A DNA stretch of 64,000 nucleotides from Heterodera schachtii (GCA_023374025.1 SIJG01000059.1:468671-532670); one strand, 5' to 3'. Numbered from the stretch's first letter, positions 41,763 to 55,525 are shown. Made by a program: numbers and translations. Notes: generated by a model from the sequence alone, not told the origin.

Positions 41763-43540
41763 TTAGACGCCCTTTTCGCTGCTTTTACTCGCTTCTTTTG
41801 CTGCTGCTGCTGCTGCAGGTGGAGACAAAGGCCTGAAAATTCAATGAAATTTGAAAATTCAAAAAAAAAGGAAAAGCTGTCACCCTAAATGGACAAGAGG
41901 AGGAGGGTTAGAAAAAAATTTACAAAATTGAAAAAAAAAAATGATTTGAGAATTGGATCGGAAAGTGTTTGTATTTTTTCTTCTGCTGCTGCTGTTTCTG
42001 AACCGCCTCCCCAACAATTGGACATCGCTTCAACAGCCAACGATGAAAAAAGCCAATATCCGTTTCTTCCTTCAATGTCAGCTTTTCATTGGTCCATTCA
42101 TTCACCAATTCAAATGGTTCAATTGGCGTAGAGACAAAAAAAGTTGAGTAGACGCTGTAACTGACAGAAGTGCGGGCACGGACAAAAACCTAAATAAAAA
42201 ACCAAAATTCGTACATTGTCAAATATGAAATGTGACGACAAACCGACCTCCTTGAAATTGTTGATCCATTCAAAGTTTGTGGGTGCTGTCGTAAAGTTCA
42301 AGCAATGCAATATCTTTCGTTGGCCATCTTTTTTCGGATTGTGCAACCATTTGGCCAACACTTGCCCAGCAGAAGTCGCATTTGGTCCACCAAAATCATC
42401 ATCATCAGCAAGCAAATCGGGGAACAGTTGACAAAAAATGATTGCTTCCAATTGATTGAGATCAGATAGAATTGTTGGCGAAATGAGGCGACGCAAATTT
42501 TCCAAATTATCGGCATTGGGAAAAGCAAAAATGGCGAATGTTTGACGCAAAAAATGGCCAAATTTCACGGACAAAAACATCCAAAATTGGCTTGGTATCT
42601 TCGTTTTTATCTGCTGAACAAACGATAAAACTAAAGCTGGTGCCTTTGTCCCAAATTTTCTGATTTGAACGGAGAAATTCGATGACGAAGTGATCAATGT
42701 ACCTGAAAAGGGGGCAAAAATAGAAGGAATACGAAAAAAACAACACAATCAGTTGGATTAAAACGAAAATGTATTGGTACTAATTGGGTTTGGGTCCGCT
42801 TTTTTGGCCAAAAATTTTCAAATTTTTTTTTTTGTTTTTTATTGTCAGAATTGCTTTTAGATTATGGAATCGCTTAAAAATTTTACTATTGACAGGAACA
42901 TAAAGCAAGATTTGGCAGTCACAGATTACTTTTTTCCACATATATTTCGGATTTTTTGTGGCGTAAGCAATTTGGGGGACCGGATATTTTTTATAATTTG
43001 TGGTCACAAATCGCTGAACTGTACCCAATAAACACATAACTCGTTTTTATTTGTTATTTAAAGCAATTCTGACAATAAAAAACAAAAAAAAAATTTGAAA
43101 ATTTTTGGCCAAAAAAGCGGACCCAAACCCAATTAGTACCAATGTATTAGTCTCTCTCTGTATAGAATTAATGAATTTACTCAATCCGAAGTTGCTTAAT
43201 GCTGGAAAAGATGATTTTGTTGGGCAGCGGACGGTCCGGCAATGGAAATCCCTCCGATTTGCCTTCGACAAAAAGTTTTGGCATTTCATCAGTGTCCTTG
43301 CGAATTTCAATTGCTTTCCAAATCGTAAATTCCGTTTTGCCGTCAAAATGTTTGTCCACCAACGCATCAAAACGTGGCGAAAGCAATGCCATTTTGAGGC
43401 CAAGTTGAGCATGGTCAAACGATGGGAGAATGTCCATCCACACGTCGTTGCACACCCAACTGAAACATGAAAAAAAAAACATAGGTAGTCAAATGAAAAA
43501 TTTTTAGTTTTTTTTTACTAATTGCTTACCGTCGATTCAT
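41763..43540 (-). pseudogene. FB11: F-box-like family gene with one-base frameshift
   Basis: The exons on the minus strand are 43,540-43,530 (MNR + CG), 43,459-43,181 (WVCNDVWMDILPSFDHAQLG..., open), 42,702-42,248, 42,189 to about 41,924, and 41,832-41,763. Exon 3 has one extra T (GCTTTTCCCAATG against GCTTTCCCAATG in FB7, about 42,520). This separates FASNIRHF from AFPNADNLENLRRLISPT. Exon 4 has lost its normal end; a GTAAAT in the fusion junction can serve as donor in the usual phase (SIL + PLSPPAAA). Intron 2 contains a 369-bp element. The last two exons are the mirror of FB10. Confidence 0.8.
42774..43142. mobile_element. 369-bp long-armed inverted-repeat element in FB11 intron 2
   Basis: The arms TTGGTACTAATTGGGTTTGG / CCAAACCCAATTAGTACCAA continue through GTCCGCTTTTTTGGCC to about 80 bp. 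Flanking TACA copies suggest a short target duplication. FB4 and FB9 introns lack it. Confidence 0.8.
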
Positions 43541-43734
43541 TTTTGCTGCAATTAGCACACTTTGCTCTGTTTCCAATTAATTTGTGTGATGTCAAAAAGG
43601 ACAAATTGCTGAAATATGGAGACAATTAAGAAAAATGAGAGGAGAAATAACACAAATAGGTAATAAATGATGAAAAATGAAAGAACAAATTATTTTTTGA
43701 CAAATCTCCGACTGTTTTTTGTTGTTGCACAAAA

Positions 43735-43757
43735 TCTGTCTTTTATATAGGAATTGA
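43735..43757 (-). promoter_or_regulatory. Core promoter of FB11
   Basis: On the minus strand TTCCTATATAAAAGACAG, followed downstream by the family leader with CAGTCGGAGATTTGTC. The upstream GGCAATATTACACC block is missing here. Confidence 0.55.
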
Positions 43758-44759
43758 TTTTGTAAAAACATAATTTCAAAAATCCCCACCATAAGGTCAA
43801 AATGATCAATGACCCCGAGAAATCCTTTGAAAAAGTTGCACTGATAACGAATCCGAGCTTTGAGTGTGGGAAAGGCAAAATTTAGAAAACAAAATTTTCA
43901 AACAAAAAAAAAAGCAAGCCTTGACGAAAAGGGACACCAATTCCGAATGATTACCAAAAAAATGATCAAGAACCACACCAAATTTAATTGGGATCCAAGA
44001 ATGTTTGGATTGACAAAGTAGGAAAAAAAAGTTATGGTCTAAAAGTGAGAATGACGCGTAAACTTGAATAGAGCCATGTGTTCTGGGACCGGGTCGAACT
44101 CTAATTGTGTATTTTTCGAAATAATGACGAACAAATTTGGAGAATCAGTGAAAATAAATAATCATTTCATGTGCGGTTTTTTTCAAAATATTGGTAAAGC
44201 CTATCTCGTTTTATTGAATTTGTAAGCAAAAAACAAATAGGTATGTACAACAACATTTAAATGGCTAACAACAATAAGTTCAATATTTCGGATCAAATAT
44301 GTACCTAATCACATCAATAATCAATCAATACATTCATTCACTTTTGCTATACTTTTGAGACTTCGACTCACCACAAAAATGAGCACTATAATAATAAACA
44401 TATTGGTTCTATTTCAATAAAAATTATTTACTTTGTTTATTTCATTTGTTTTTACACCATTTTAGTAAAATGTTTTTTATTAGTTGACCTGAAATGAACA
44501 AATTTGGAACTAATTATCTTGTCCTTAACGAACGAACTTCCTACTCCATCAATTTTCATATCGTATTAAAAAAAATTTAGCTTCACATTCTTATGCCATG
44601 TTGAAAGAATTCTTGTGCACATTCTTACGGTTCATAATTTGCTTAAAAAGAGATAACTTACTTAAGAAATTAAAAATATTATATAAATATTGCGTAAAAA
44701 GTCGCGATATGCAGTTTATTTAAAATATTTAATTTTTTTTTGTTTATTTTTACAATTGA
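43758..44759. other. Transition to AT-rich gene-poor DNA
   Basis: 44,246-44,345 is a dispersed repeat shared with about 11,330-11,440. The rest is increasingly AT-rich without a recognisable gene. Confidence 0.5.
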
Positions 44760-45370
44760 ATTTATTATGCTTTTTCTTACTGTAAATTATCTTAGGCTCT
44801 TTCCAAGTGCTTTGGCATTAAATTTGCTTATTTTTTCCTTCCATTGGGCAATAAGTTTGACAGTTTTAAGGCTGAATCTTTTTGAAGTTATTGGTGAATT
44901 TGGGACTATTAATGAAATTATTTTGACGTTTTTTGGCTTGAATTTGATCTGGAATTAATATTTTTAATCAGAATTGTTCGATCAGACTATTGCCCTCAAA
45001 TATGTTTGTATCTCCATTTTTTAGAAATTGGGCTTTTATTTTGCTGTTATTTTAAGGCTGAATTTCGTCTGTTAAATTTTTGGGCACATAGATAATTTGC
45101 TTTGCCTTTTTTTTGCTTAAATTTGTTACTGGAATTAAATATAATTTTCATCAGAATTATTATATTAGGCTATCGCCATGTAATTGTGCTTTAAGCATTG
45201 GGCTTTTGTTTTGCCATATTTTAGACTGAATAAGTCATAGATGTTTGGGCCAATAGTAAATGTATTTATTTTACCTTTTTTTAATTTTTGGCTTAAATTT
45301 GAGTTTGGCTTTTCATGATCTTTATAAGAATTGTTAGATTAGGCTGTCGCCCGCGCGCGGTTACATTTTG
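44760..45370 (+). repeat. Degenerate tandem repeat, period about 180 bp (3 units)
   Basis: Three diverged units contain in the same order TTGGGC, AAGGCTGAAT, TTTTGGCTTAAATTTG, CAGAATTGTT and GATCAGACTATTGCC / ATTAGGCTATCGCC / ATTAGGCTGTCGCC. The last anchors sit near 44,984, 45,166 and 45,342. Confidence 0.7.
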
Positions 45371-45611
45371 TGATATTGGGTGATTTGCTATATTTCGCCT
45401 TTTCCATAATTCTTTAATTGAAAATATTAATTTTTTTTTATTTAATTTACTAAAAAATTAATAAAAAGACTTTTATTTCGTTTTCAATTTCTGTACTTTC
45501 CTTCTAATTTATAAAAATGAATAATATTTATATGTTTTTTTAAAATTTTCCTTATTGTTAATAACCAAATAAATGAAATAAATATTTTTAATATATTTTA
45601 AAGGATACAAG

Positions 45612-46620
45612 TAGAGTAGCACGGGACCGGGACCGGGACCGGGTCGGGAAATCCCGGTTTTTTCAGGTCCCGGTCCCGGTCCCGGTCCCGGTTTTTGAAA
45701 AAATGGAAATCCCGGTCCCGGTTTTGCCAGTCCCGGTCCCGGCGGGACTAAATAAGCACTGGTAAGAATGGGGGTCTGGGTGAGAAAAGAGAAGGGAATT
45801 GGTGAGAAGGAGAAATCTTTGAGAAAAAAATTAATTATTTATTTTATATATTGCCTTGTTTTTCACGTCGTTATGTGGTCTAGTGGCTAAACCTTCTGAC
45901 TTTCATTATTTTTCGCTTGGGTTCAATTCCCCACTTGAACAGAATATTTTTTATATTTTCTTTACCATTTTTGTAATTGAAATTTTAATTAATAAATAAA
46001 ATATTCCAAGTTTATTTTTATTTAATTTTTAAACAGTAACAAATTAACCAAATATTGGTCATTTTTTAACAAATTCTGTTAACATATTTCACTCAACATT
46101 TCAAAATTTTTCCGGCGGCGCCTATCGGCACCGCCGGACCCTGCCGCCCCCTCACCAATGTTCCCAAAAGTTTTTTAGAAAACAGCGCCACAAAAACAGC
46201 GATTTAAAAGCAAAAAATTTAATAAATTGTTAATTTATTAAAAAATCCAGAATTTTGGGACCCAGAAAATTCCAAGATTCCAGATTCCCCCCCCCCCCCC
46301 GAAATGAAAATTTTTAAAAACTTTCCAGAGAATAATAGAAAATTGTTCGAATTCCTCCCCTAAAAGAAAATTAAAAAATTTTATGGGTACCTTTTTGAAT
46401 TTAGGTAATTTTCGTAACAAAATTCACGAAAATTTTTAAAATTTTTTCAAAAAAATTTTCTCTTGGGAAAATTCCCGGTTGGTCCCGGTCCCGGCTTTTC
46501 TTGCGGTCCCGGTCCCGGTCCCGGACGAAAATCAAGGTCCCGGTCCCGGTCCCGACTTTTCTAGTCCCGGTAAGTCCCGGTCCCGGTTTTTGTCAAAAAT
46601 CCCGGTCCCGTGCTACTCTA
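45612..46620. mobile_element. 1,009-bp hAT-like element (TAGAGTAG family)
   Basis: The termini TAGAGTAGCACGGGACCGGG / CCCGGTCCCGTGCTACTCTA are flanked by exact 8-bp duplications GATACAAG (45,604-45,611 and 46,621-46,628). The ends consist of CCCGGT repeats. The interior contains a tRNA-like segment and a GC-rich hairpin (46,112-46,137). No transposase. Confidence 0.92.
45867..45942 (+). repeat. tRNA-like pseudogene inside the hAT-like element
   Basis: GTGGTCTAGTGGCTAA resembles a polymerase III box A and GGTTCAATTCC a box B, about 40 bp apart. The acceptor stem does not pair, so this is a relic, not a working tRNA. Confidence 0.5.
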
Positions 46621-49600
46621 GATACAAGGTTGAATTAGTTTTAAATTCTGCCTTAAATTATGATAACAAATTGTTTTTTCATTTAAATAACACATTTCAA
46701 TTTCACCTTCAATTAATTCGTTATCTTTATTTCATGCTGAAATTTCATGTTTTCGGTCTGTTTTAATTAATTTTTATTTAATTTTATGAATTAATTTATT
46801 TATATAAATTATAAAAATATATTTTATTTATTTTAGTGAATTTATCTTCTTTTAACTCATAGGTTTTTTATTTTATTTAAGCACTCGACTGGGCGAACTA
46901 TAGGATTTTTATGATGTTTGTTGGGCTTTTGAATTAAGATTTTAAAAATTGATTTTGGTAAATATTTTTGAGCTACTACTTTATGCTTTATGGTAGATGG
47001 GAGTAGCATTAAGAATTATAATTATTTTATCGGCCACAAATAACAATAATTACTGATTACAATAATATAATTGTATCAAACATTTAGTTTTTCCAGACTA
47101 AATGTTTAAAGAAGTTGCTAAAAATACTTACAAATTAGGCCGCGAACTGGGCGATTTGGCGCAAGAGACTATTGCGCATATCGTTTGGAATTTATATTTT
47201 TAATATGTTAATCATTTCAATACATATAATTAATTAAATAATTTATTTATTTTAAGTCAATATAATTCAAAATATTTGCAAATCGGGTTTTGATATTTTG
47301 TTTATTCTCCGGCATCATGGTCGTTCTTTAAATGTTCTTTTGACTTTACATTTGGATAATTATAAATTAATATTCTTTTCCTTTTTGTCTTATTATTCTT
47401 CCTAATTTTTGATGAATCAATCATATACGCCCATTTAATTATTTTATTCGGAAAAAATATTTGTATCGCCAATATTTATAATAATCGTCACCTCGTTAAT
47501 TTTGATTGAAACAAAATATTTACAAAATAAATAATAGATGTTTTCGATGTAAATTTAATTTTAAATTGATTATTTAAATTCTCATTTCATTACGGAAAAC
47601 AATTTTATAATAAATTGAATATCATAAAAGAAATTAAATTTTTGTTATTTTCTTCAAGGTAAATTTTAAATGTGAGGAGTTTTATTTACCTTGTAAAATT
47701 GTATAAATAAATTTTTATCACTCTCATTTTTTTTCATAATCATAATTTCGTCATAACAAACAGGCTGCTTTCATATTTTCTGTATTTGATAGCTAACTGA
47801 ATTTTATTATCACATTAAATGTAACAAAATTTTCCATTTCTTAAAAAATTGAATTTTTTGGCAAATACCTCGGAAGTAAAAGGTTTTAAAAAATTCCAAT
47901 TACCCCCCTTTTGTATTATAAAAATTTTTATTTTTGCTAAATGAAGCTTCTGGCCGAGATATGAAGCTTTTCCTTTTTGACATAACAATATCATTTTATA
48001 ATATAAAAGGGTGGGTAGAGTTATAAAGACTCAAGAAAGATATGTAAGCAAATTTAAAAGAAAAAAATAAAAGTGATTTTACATAGGTATTTTGAACCTT
48101 AAAATTGCCTCAAATTTTCAATGATTTTTTTGATCCGGATTATAACGGCACCGCCGGATCTTCGAGATTTCCATAGGAAAGGCTTAAAAATTGATTTTAT
48201 TTTTAGAAAATTTAAATAGCTTTTCTTAATCTACAAAAAAGATTTTTTGAAACTCTCGGTTTTTTTTTTTTGGATCTCGGACTCAAGTTTATATTTAATG
48301 GTATGGAAATTATTTTTTTTATAATAAAGTGGATTAATTTAATATAATTGACAAAAACAATCGTTTTACTATATTTTTATTTATTAAATGTCTATAGATC
48401 TTAAAATCCATTAATATTTTGTTTGTAATTTTCGCTTCATTCTAGTAGTTGTCACACAGTACAAGTTAATCGTTCGTTTTAGAATTCAAATTTAAGTTCT
48501 TCATTTATTTTTGCTACTCGATTAAAAAAAATTTGATTACTTTTTCCATTAAAATTCACAATTAGTCTTTATTTCTGATTTATAAAGGAAAATAAATGAA
48601 ATTATTATTCAAGCATAATAAGATAAAATTATAAATGCTAATAATGAGTTTTTTCATTTATAATTTATAAGGTTTTTATTACATATTAAGTTTTTTTTAT
48701 TCTAATTTATTTATTTTTATATTATTTGTTTGGAAAACCTAATTAAGAAATACAACAGCTCATGTCCTCAAATGCGTTAAAAAATGTATTATATTATCTT
48801 TATTTGGGGTTATGTGAACATAATTATTACATTTTACCTATGCATTATAAAATATTTATTATATAGTTTATTTTTAAATTTAACCTTTATCAAGTGATTT
48901 TTTGTGTAAAATATTGATTTTTGCTATTAATATTTTTATGCCATGGTGACAAATTACAAATTGCACTATTTTAATAAATTTATTACAATTCTCGTGTGGA
49001 ACATCGAATTTAGGTAATTAAACCCTTTCTGAGGGACATTTTAATTTGTAAATAAAATTTTAATCGCCTTATAATTTAATAATAAAAAATCATCCATTCG
49101 TAAATTCTTTTTCTATAATTGTTAAATTATTATTATCATTTGATTTTATTTACTCATTGTTGTCTTTTCTTTATATTAATTTTACGTGGAGGAAAAAGAG
49201 CAATTTTGTATTTAAGAATGTGTTGGTGTCACTTTTAGCATTTTTTAAAAATATTTTGTATTTTTAAATAACCTTAGTTTTTTTTTATTTGATTTATGAA
49301 CTTTTTTGAATCCAAAAATATTTTTATGTTTGGAATTTTAGTGCAAATTTTAAACATATTTATCAACAAATAAATTTTAATTTCAGGCTTTCATTTATGC
49401 TTTTATAATATTTTTTGATATACATTTTATTAGCTAAATGACCACGTCAGGAGATAAAGTGTTGATGTGGAGAACATTTTTTGAAAAAATAAATGTTTTG
49501 AATTTTTTAAGAAATTAAATAAATGCAAAAAATTAATTATTATAAAAAATCTTATATAGTGCAATTGTTTTAATTTGTATAATAAATGATTAAACTATTT

Positions 49601-50894
49601 TAAACGAATTATCGCTATAGTACTTCGCTGCTAAATATTATCGTAATCCAATCCAAGCTTCCCGAACACCAAAATTCTTGTTTGATTTGTTCTTTAGAAA
49701 TTCTAAAAATTTTTAATTTATTTAGATGGTAATTTTCATTTAAATTTGTAGGACAAAAAATGAGTTTTATTATTATTTATTTAAAGAATTTTTATTTTTT
49801 AATCAAATATAAAGTTTATTATTTTCATTTATCAAAAGTCGTACCCCTCTAGATTACTAAATTTCCGCTGTAGTTTCCATTTTAAAAATTAATTTTTGGT
49901 ATTTGGAAAATTATGCCGATTTAGTAAGCAGCGTTAAAATATTTTTGCTTTTACCTTAGCCTTTTTCTTTTACTATTTTCTTGATAGTAATTATTTTTAC
50001 TTTTCATATATTTATGCTTTTTCAGTTATTTATCTGATTTAATTTAATGATGAAGCCTGTGGGATCAATCCAAAAGTATTCTTTTCTTGAAATTGTTGAG
50101 AGTTTTTCATTGTATATTAATTAAATTTTCTTGTACATTAAAAATATCCTCCTTTTTCATAGGTTTTGTTTTAATTTGATATTACATGTAATTTTTGTAA
50201 TTTATTCTTATCCTTTTAATTTGTGAGAAATTTGACCATGGCTGCTCCTTAATTACTTCAATTTTTCGCGCGTTTTTTTTTAATCCTATGCTTTGATAGG
50301 AAAATTTTTAATTGATTATTTTTAGTAAATTGAATTTTAAATAACATTGTTTTTTGAGTTTTGTCTTTGAAAAATTGTGAAGTTATTTAATTGCATTCTT
50401 TCGCTTTTGATGATAAAGATGGAGCTCTTATCAATTGAGATTATATTTGTTATATCAAAAAAATGGAAAGAACAAATATAAAATTTTTATTTTGTTAATA
50501 TGAAAAATAATAATTTTTTTCGGATTTATAATCAAAGATTTAATTTTCTTAAAGGTCATTTTTCTATGATTTTATACGCGTTTGTTTATTATCTTTTTAT
50601 TTTTTCAGATGCATCTAATTAAATGCACTCAAATTTCGATAACAATGAAAACTTTTGATTTCTTGTTATTTAATAATACCAATTAGAAAATATATATTTT
50701 TATTGCAAAACTAATAGAGATTTATTTATATTTGAATTTGAATATTTTGATACGTTTTATATTTTTTAGATTTTTAATCAGGTGAAAATATACTTTTATT
50801 CATATTTTACCCGTGGCTTTTGTCCCCCTAGAGGCCTATCACCCATAATTGTGAATTGGAGTCCTCTAAGATATCGTAATTGTTATTAGTGGTT

Positions 50895-51984
50895 TTAATT
50901 TTTAATTCCAATTTTAAAATAGTAATTAAAAATAATTTTTATCATTAATTCTTTAAACTTAATTATGACTTTAAATATTGTTAAAATTAATTTATTCTTA
51001 TGTCTTCCATTTTTTTAAATAAATTTTTATCTTCGTATTTTTTTTTCAGAAAAATAAATTAATTTTTCGTTTATTTCTTAATTTTATTTTTGAGATTAAT
51101 TGCGTCGAGCCCCAAAAAATTATTACGGGTTTCCAAGTGAATGGTTTAATGTATTCGTTCATTTACAATTGAATTTTATAAATATATTTTTTCAGAATTT
51201 ACCGCCCTCTAAAATTTAACCCATTTAAACTTTTAAAAAAAATTATTTTACTATTGCATTTTTAAAAATAATTAGGAATTAAAAAGCATTTTGAGATCTC
51301 GCGTATATTATTCCACCGTAATATGATTTGAGCAAATTTCATTCAGTTAAATATATTTTAATTAATCCTTTTCATGTACCTTTCTTGTCTTTGCGGATGC
51401 ACTGTTTTTGTTGGCCTCGACATATTTTATGGTATATTTTTTGGAATTAACTTTTAACTAACAATTTTTTTAAATTAGGTTACAAAATCAAGATTTATTA
51501 TAAATAGACAAAATATTTGAATTATTTTTCGGAGGACTTACTTAACTAATCAAATTACTTGAATATTCTATATTAGTAAAATATATAATTTTCATTCAAT
51601 TTTAATATATCAAATTGTTGTGTCCCAAAGGGAACAACAGAAATTAAGTAAGAGACGAAAATTATTATGTATTTAAGATTTATTTATTAGTTTTAATCAA
51701 ATATTTATTTATATTCTTTCTTTGATGAATTACTATAATTTCTATTTCGATTGGTTCCTATTTTTTATTTAGGCCTTTTGTATTCAATAAGTAAATTTTT
51801 ATGCTAAATTAAGCCTGCTATCTATCAAATTACATCTTTTGCATTTAAAAGCACTTTTCAATTAATTTATTCTTCAATGATAATTAAAGATAGTATTATG
51901 TTTATTACTTTTTAACATTCTAAAAAAATTTAAGAAATTTAACATTAAACTCAAAGGTCTCGGCAAGGCTAAATTTTTGGCTTC
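50895..51984 (+). repeat. Direct duplication, copy 1
   Basis: Matches 53,356-54,357 in the same orientation. The best stretch (about 51,354-51,984) is nearly identical and includes TTGGCCTCGACATATTTTAT and GTGTCCCAAAGGGAACAACA. Confidence 0.85.
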
Positions 51985-53355
51985 CCATAAAAACTTAAAT
52001 TTGTTAATTTATTTTTTAAAACTTTGGTTCGAATAGAAAATAATTTATTTAAAACAAATTGGTTTTAAAAAGCATTGATTTTAATTAGGGTTGTTAAAAT
52101 ATTATTTTTTCATTATACATAGTTTCATGGTTTTTTTTAAATAATAAATTTATATTATCTAATTTATAAAGAATTTTTAAATATCTTTAAAATTAATTCA
52201 GGCCTTTCTTTTACATGTTATCTTTCATTTCTTCTTTCTTTCATCGCCTCATTTCGATTATTTCATTATATATTTAATTTATAGACCTTTAGGTTTTTTA
52301 TCTTTGTCATTCAATATATCAGCCATAAATTAATTAATAATTTGTTTCTTTCAATGCTGGGATGGAATTACCATTCAATAAACGTATTTACATTTTTTAT
52401 TAATTATGTGTGGTATATTTGAGTTAATTAACTCAGAAAAATTAAAAAAAATTAAATACAGAAGGTTAATTTCATTTTAATTAGCGTAATATTCATTAAT
52501 TGTTAAATTATCTCGCTGTTCTGTATGAACTTTTTCCCATTTTTGTAATGCTTTGAATTCTTGCTAATTCTATTTGATTGTTTTTTGATTTTTCAAAAAT
52601 TAATTTGAAATTATATTATTTCTTGTTCACGTATACTACATCCTCTTCTATGTTGTTGATGCTTTTTGTTATAATTTAAGACCTTTTGAATTTGTTAATT
52701 TTTTAAATCAATAAAGTATAAGTTTTTTACGTTTTTAATTATTTTCAATAAATTTGCTGTTTAGGACAACAATGCTTTAAATTTTATTGTTATTCTAAAT
52801 TTTTTTATTAATGATGAGGATTCGTTTCTCATCAATGTTTCGGTGAAAAATTTTTCATTTATTCAAACTCATGATTCAAAAATAAGCGGTTTAAAAGACT
52901 TCTTTAAGGCACTAGTTAATCATTTTGTATTTATTTATCATTTAATAAAATTGAAATTTATATGTATTTCGTAACAAATAAATCTTTTAATTAAATTGAT
53001 AATTTTTTAAAAAATATTTCATTAATTTCATTTTCCAATAATTAATTTTTTAAATCCAGAATTCGGTTAGCAATTATAATAATTGTTTGCTGTTTTATTT
53101 TATGCTTGAATTTTCTATATAATTAAATTAATCAAGACATAAGACCAGCTATAAATAACATTAATATTATGACCGATAAAATTTGCCTTTTTTTACTAAA
53201 ATCAATTTATATTTAAAAATTAATAAAATTTTATATTTCACTTTAAAAAATGCGGCATTTTTATAATTTCAATATATATATATTTATAGATTAATTATTT
53301 TCTTGAAATACATCTTTTCGTATTTTTAACTAGGTTGCTCCCCGACCCCTCGGGG

Positions 53356-54357
53356 TTTTAAAATAGTAATTAAAAATAATTTTTTAAACTTTATTTATGA
53401 CTTTAAATATGTGTTAAAATTAATTATTCTTATGTCTTCCATTTTTTTGAAAGTTTTTATCTTCGTATTTTTTCTTCAGCCAAAATAAATTAATTTTTTC
53501 CATTTAATGGAACTCCGAACTCTTGAAATTTTTAAGTTGATTATTATAAGCCAATAAGCAGTTCATCTTTTTTATTGCTTTATCTTATATAATTCAAGTT
53601 CGGATTATTATAATTAATAGATTGCAAATATTATTCATTCATTTACAATGAAATTTATAAATATATTTTTTCGGAATTTACCGCCCCCCTAAAATTTAAC
53701 CCATTTAAAAAGTTAAATATATTTAAATTAATCCTTCTCATGCACCTTTCTTGTCTTGCGATACACTGTGTGTGTGTTTTTGTTGGCCTCGACATATTTT
53801 ATGGTATATTTTTTGGAATTAACTTTTAACTAACAATTTTTTTAAATTAGGTTACAAAATCAAGATTTATTATAAATAGACAAAATATTTGAATTTTTTT
53901 CGGAGAAACTTATTTAACCAATCAAATTACTTGAATATTCTATATTAGTAAAATATATAATTTTCATTCAATTTTAATATATCAAATTGTTGTGTCCCAA
54001 AGGGAACAACAGAAATTAAGTAAGAGACGAAAATTATTATGTATTTAAGATTTATTTATTAGTTTTAATCAAATATTTATTTATATTCTTTCTTTGATGA
54101 ATTACTATAATTTCTATTTCGATTGGTTCCTATTTTTTTATTTAGGCCTTTTGTATTCAATAAGTAAATTTTTATGCTAAATTAAGCCTGCTATCTATCA
54201 AATTACATCTTTTGCATTTAAAAGCACTTTTCAATTAATTTATTCTTCAATGATAATTAAAGATAGTATTATGTTTATTACTTTTTAACATTCTAAAAAA
54301 ATTTAAGAAATTTAACATTAAACTCAAAGGTCTCGGCAAGGCTAAATTTTTCGACTT
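53356..54357 (+). repeat. Direct duplication, copy 2
   Basis: Second copy, 2.4 kb downstream of copy 1, with a (TG)n stretch near 53,767 and small indels. The sequence between the copies is AT-rich without a gene. Confidence 0.85.
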
Positions 54358-55115
54358 CCCTAACAAATTTGTTAATTTATTTTTTAAAACTCGGTCGGTA
54401 TAAATAATTGGCATTTGCTCTCCCTTAAAAGATTTTATGTGTAAATTTATAAAATTTTAGCCAATTATTAGCACTGATGCTAAACATATGACCATGACTG
54501 TAGATGGAATAACCTATCGAAATAGAGGAAAGTAAGGTGGCGATTCATGGGTAATTAAACCCTGGAAAAGCCTGGCACCAATTAAGAACATTTGGAAAGT
54601 TGTAGTCGAGTGATAAATCTACTTTATTCATGTTTATTGCCGCTATAACTTAATAAAAATTCTGAATTTTATCAGAAACCAAATAAGGTTTAAATATTTT
54701 TTCTTTTAGGGATTTGATATTATGGATCAAGATCTATTATTTTTCGTTCCATTATTAATGTTTCGGCAAAATTAAAATTAACCATTTTTTTAACTAAGCC
54801 ACCATTTTATATAATTATTCATTCATAACCCTCAAAACAAATAAGGTTTACATTTTTTCTTTTAGGCGGATATTAGTTAATCGAAACCAAAAACTAAAAC
54901 TAAACGAAACGAAACGAAACACATTTTTTCTTCGACAATAGGCTTTTTGTTGCTTCCACGATTTATTAATGATTTTGTTCAAAAAAGCCATTTTTGATTT
55001 TTGAGAAGAAACAATTTTTGTTGAAAATTTTATTAATAAAATGAAAAATTTTAAAATATTAGTGCTATTATTATAATTTGGGAAAACTGTCTTTATATTT
55101 TTTTTATATGTAAAT

Positions 55116-55525
55116 CAGGATTCGTATCCGTCCTTCAATGGCAAGGACGTCCTTGAAAATGAGAAATTGGAAAACTTTTAAAAAATTCAAAGAAATTCGA
55201 TAAAATGTTGGGAAAAATCCATTCCGGTGAAAAATACTAGGGTTAAGCCCGCACCCCGATCTCCCTGGTCCCGATATTTTTGGGCCTATACCCCGCCCCG
55301 ACCCCCGACATGTCGCCCCCGAGGTCCCCGGCACACTGACTTTTTGCCCCCCGAGGGCTCGGGGCTTAACTCTAAAAAATACAATTCATTTGAATAAATA
55401 TTAACCATTTTTATTGCATAAAATAAAATTTTTAATGTCCTTGGTTTTCATAAATTTTCCCCATTATGTCCTTGCAAATCGACAAACCCGTCCTTGGAAG
55501 CCAATCTTGGACGATACGAACCCTG
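55116..55525. mobile_element. 410-bp hAT-like MITE (CAGGATTCG family)
   Basis: The ends CAGGATTCGTATCCGTCC / GGACGATACGAACCCTG are flanked by exact 8-bp duplications ATGTAAAT (55,108-55,115 and 55,526-55,533). It contains a nested second element. Confidence 0.88.
55238..55374. mobile_element. 137-bp hAT-like MITE (TAGGGTTAAGCC family), nested
   Basis: The ends TAGGGTTAAGCCC / GGGGCTTAACTCTA are flanked by exact 8-bp duplications AAAAATAC. It is a short internally deleted relative of the 1,176-bp element at 31,715. Confidence 0.9.

Larger units (their letters stand above)
39137..42189 (-). repeat. Right arm of giant inverted repeat
   Basis: Reverse complement of 28,908-33,146 without the 1.18-kb insertion. 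It contains copies of GPCR exons 1-2 and the end of FB11. Confidence 0.9.
46621..55115. other. AT-rich gene desert
   Basis: Very T/A-rich sequence with few G or C, no open frame with family features, and no tRNA or rRNA recognised. It contains one decayed GC-rich hairpin (about 48,134-48,159) and an internal direct duplication (listed separately). Confidence 0.6.

Noticed and set aside
46479..46766. ORF with repeated Val-Pro-Val-Pro
   Set aside because: A translation of CCCGGTCCCGGT repeats at a transposon end, not a protein gene.
50895..54357. Possible mitochondrial insert or rRNA
   Set aside because: T-rich like nematode mitochondrial DNA, but no recognisable rRNA, tRNA or coxI-type frame was seen.
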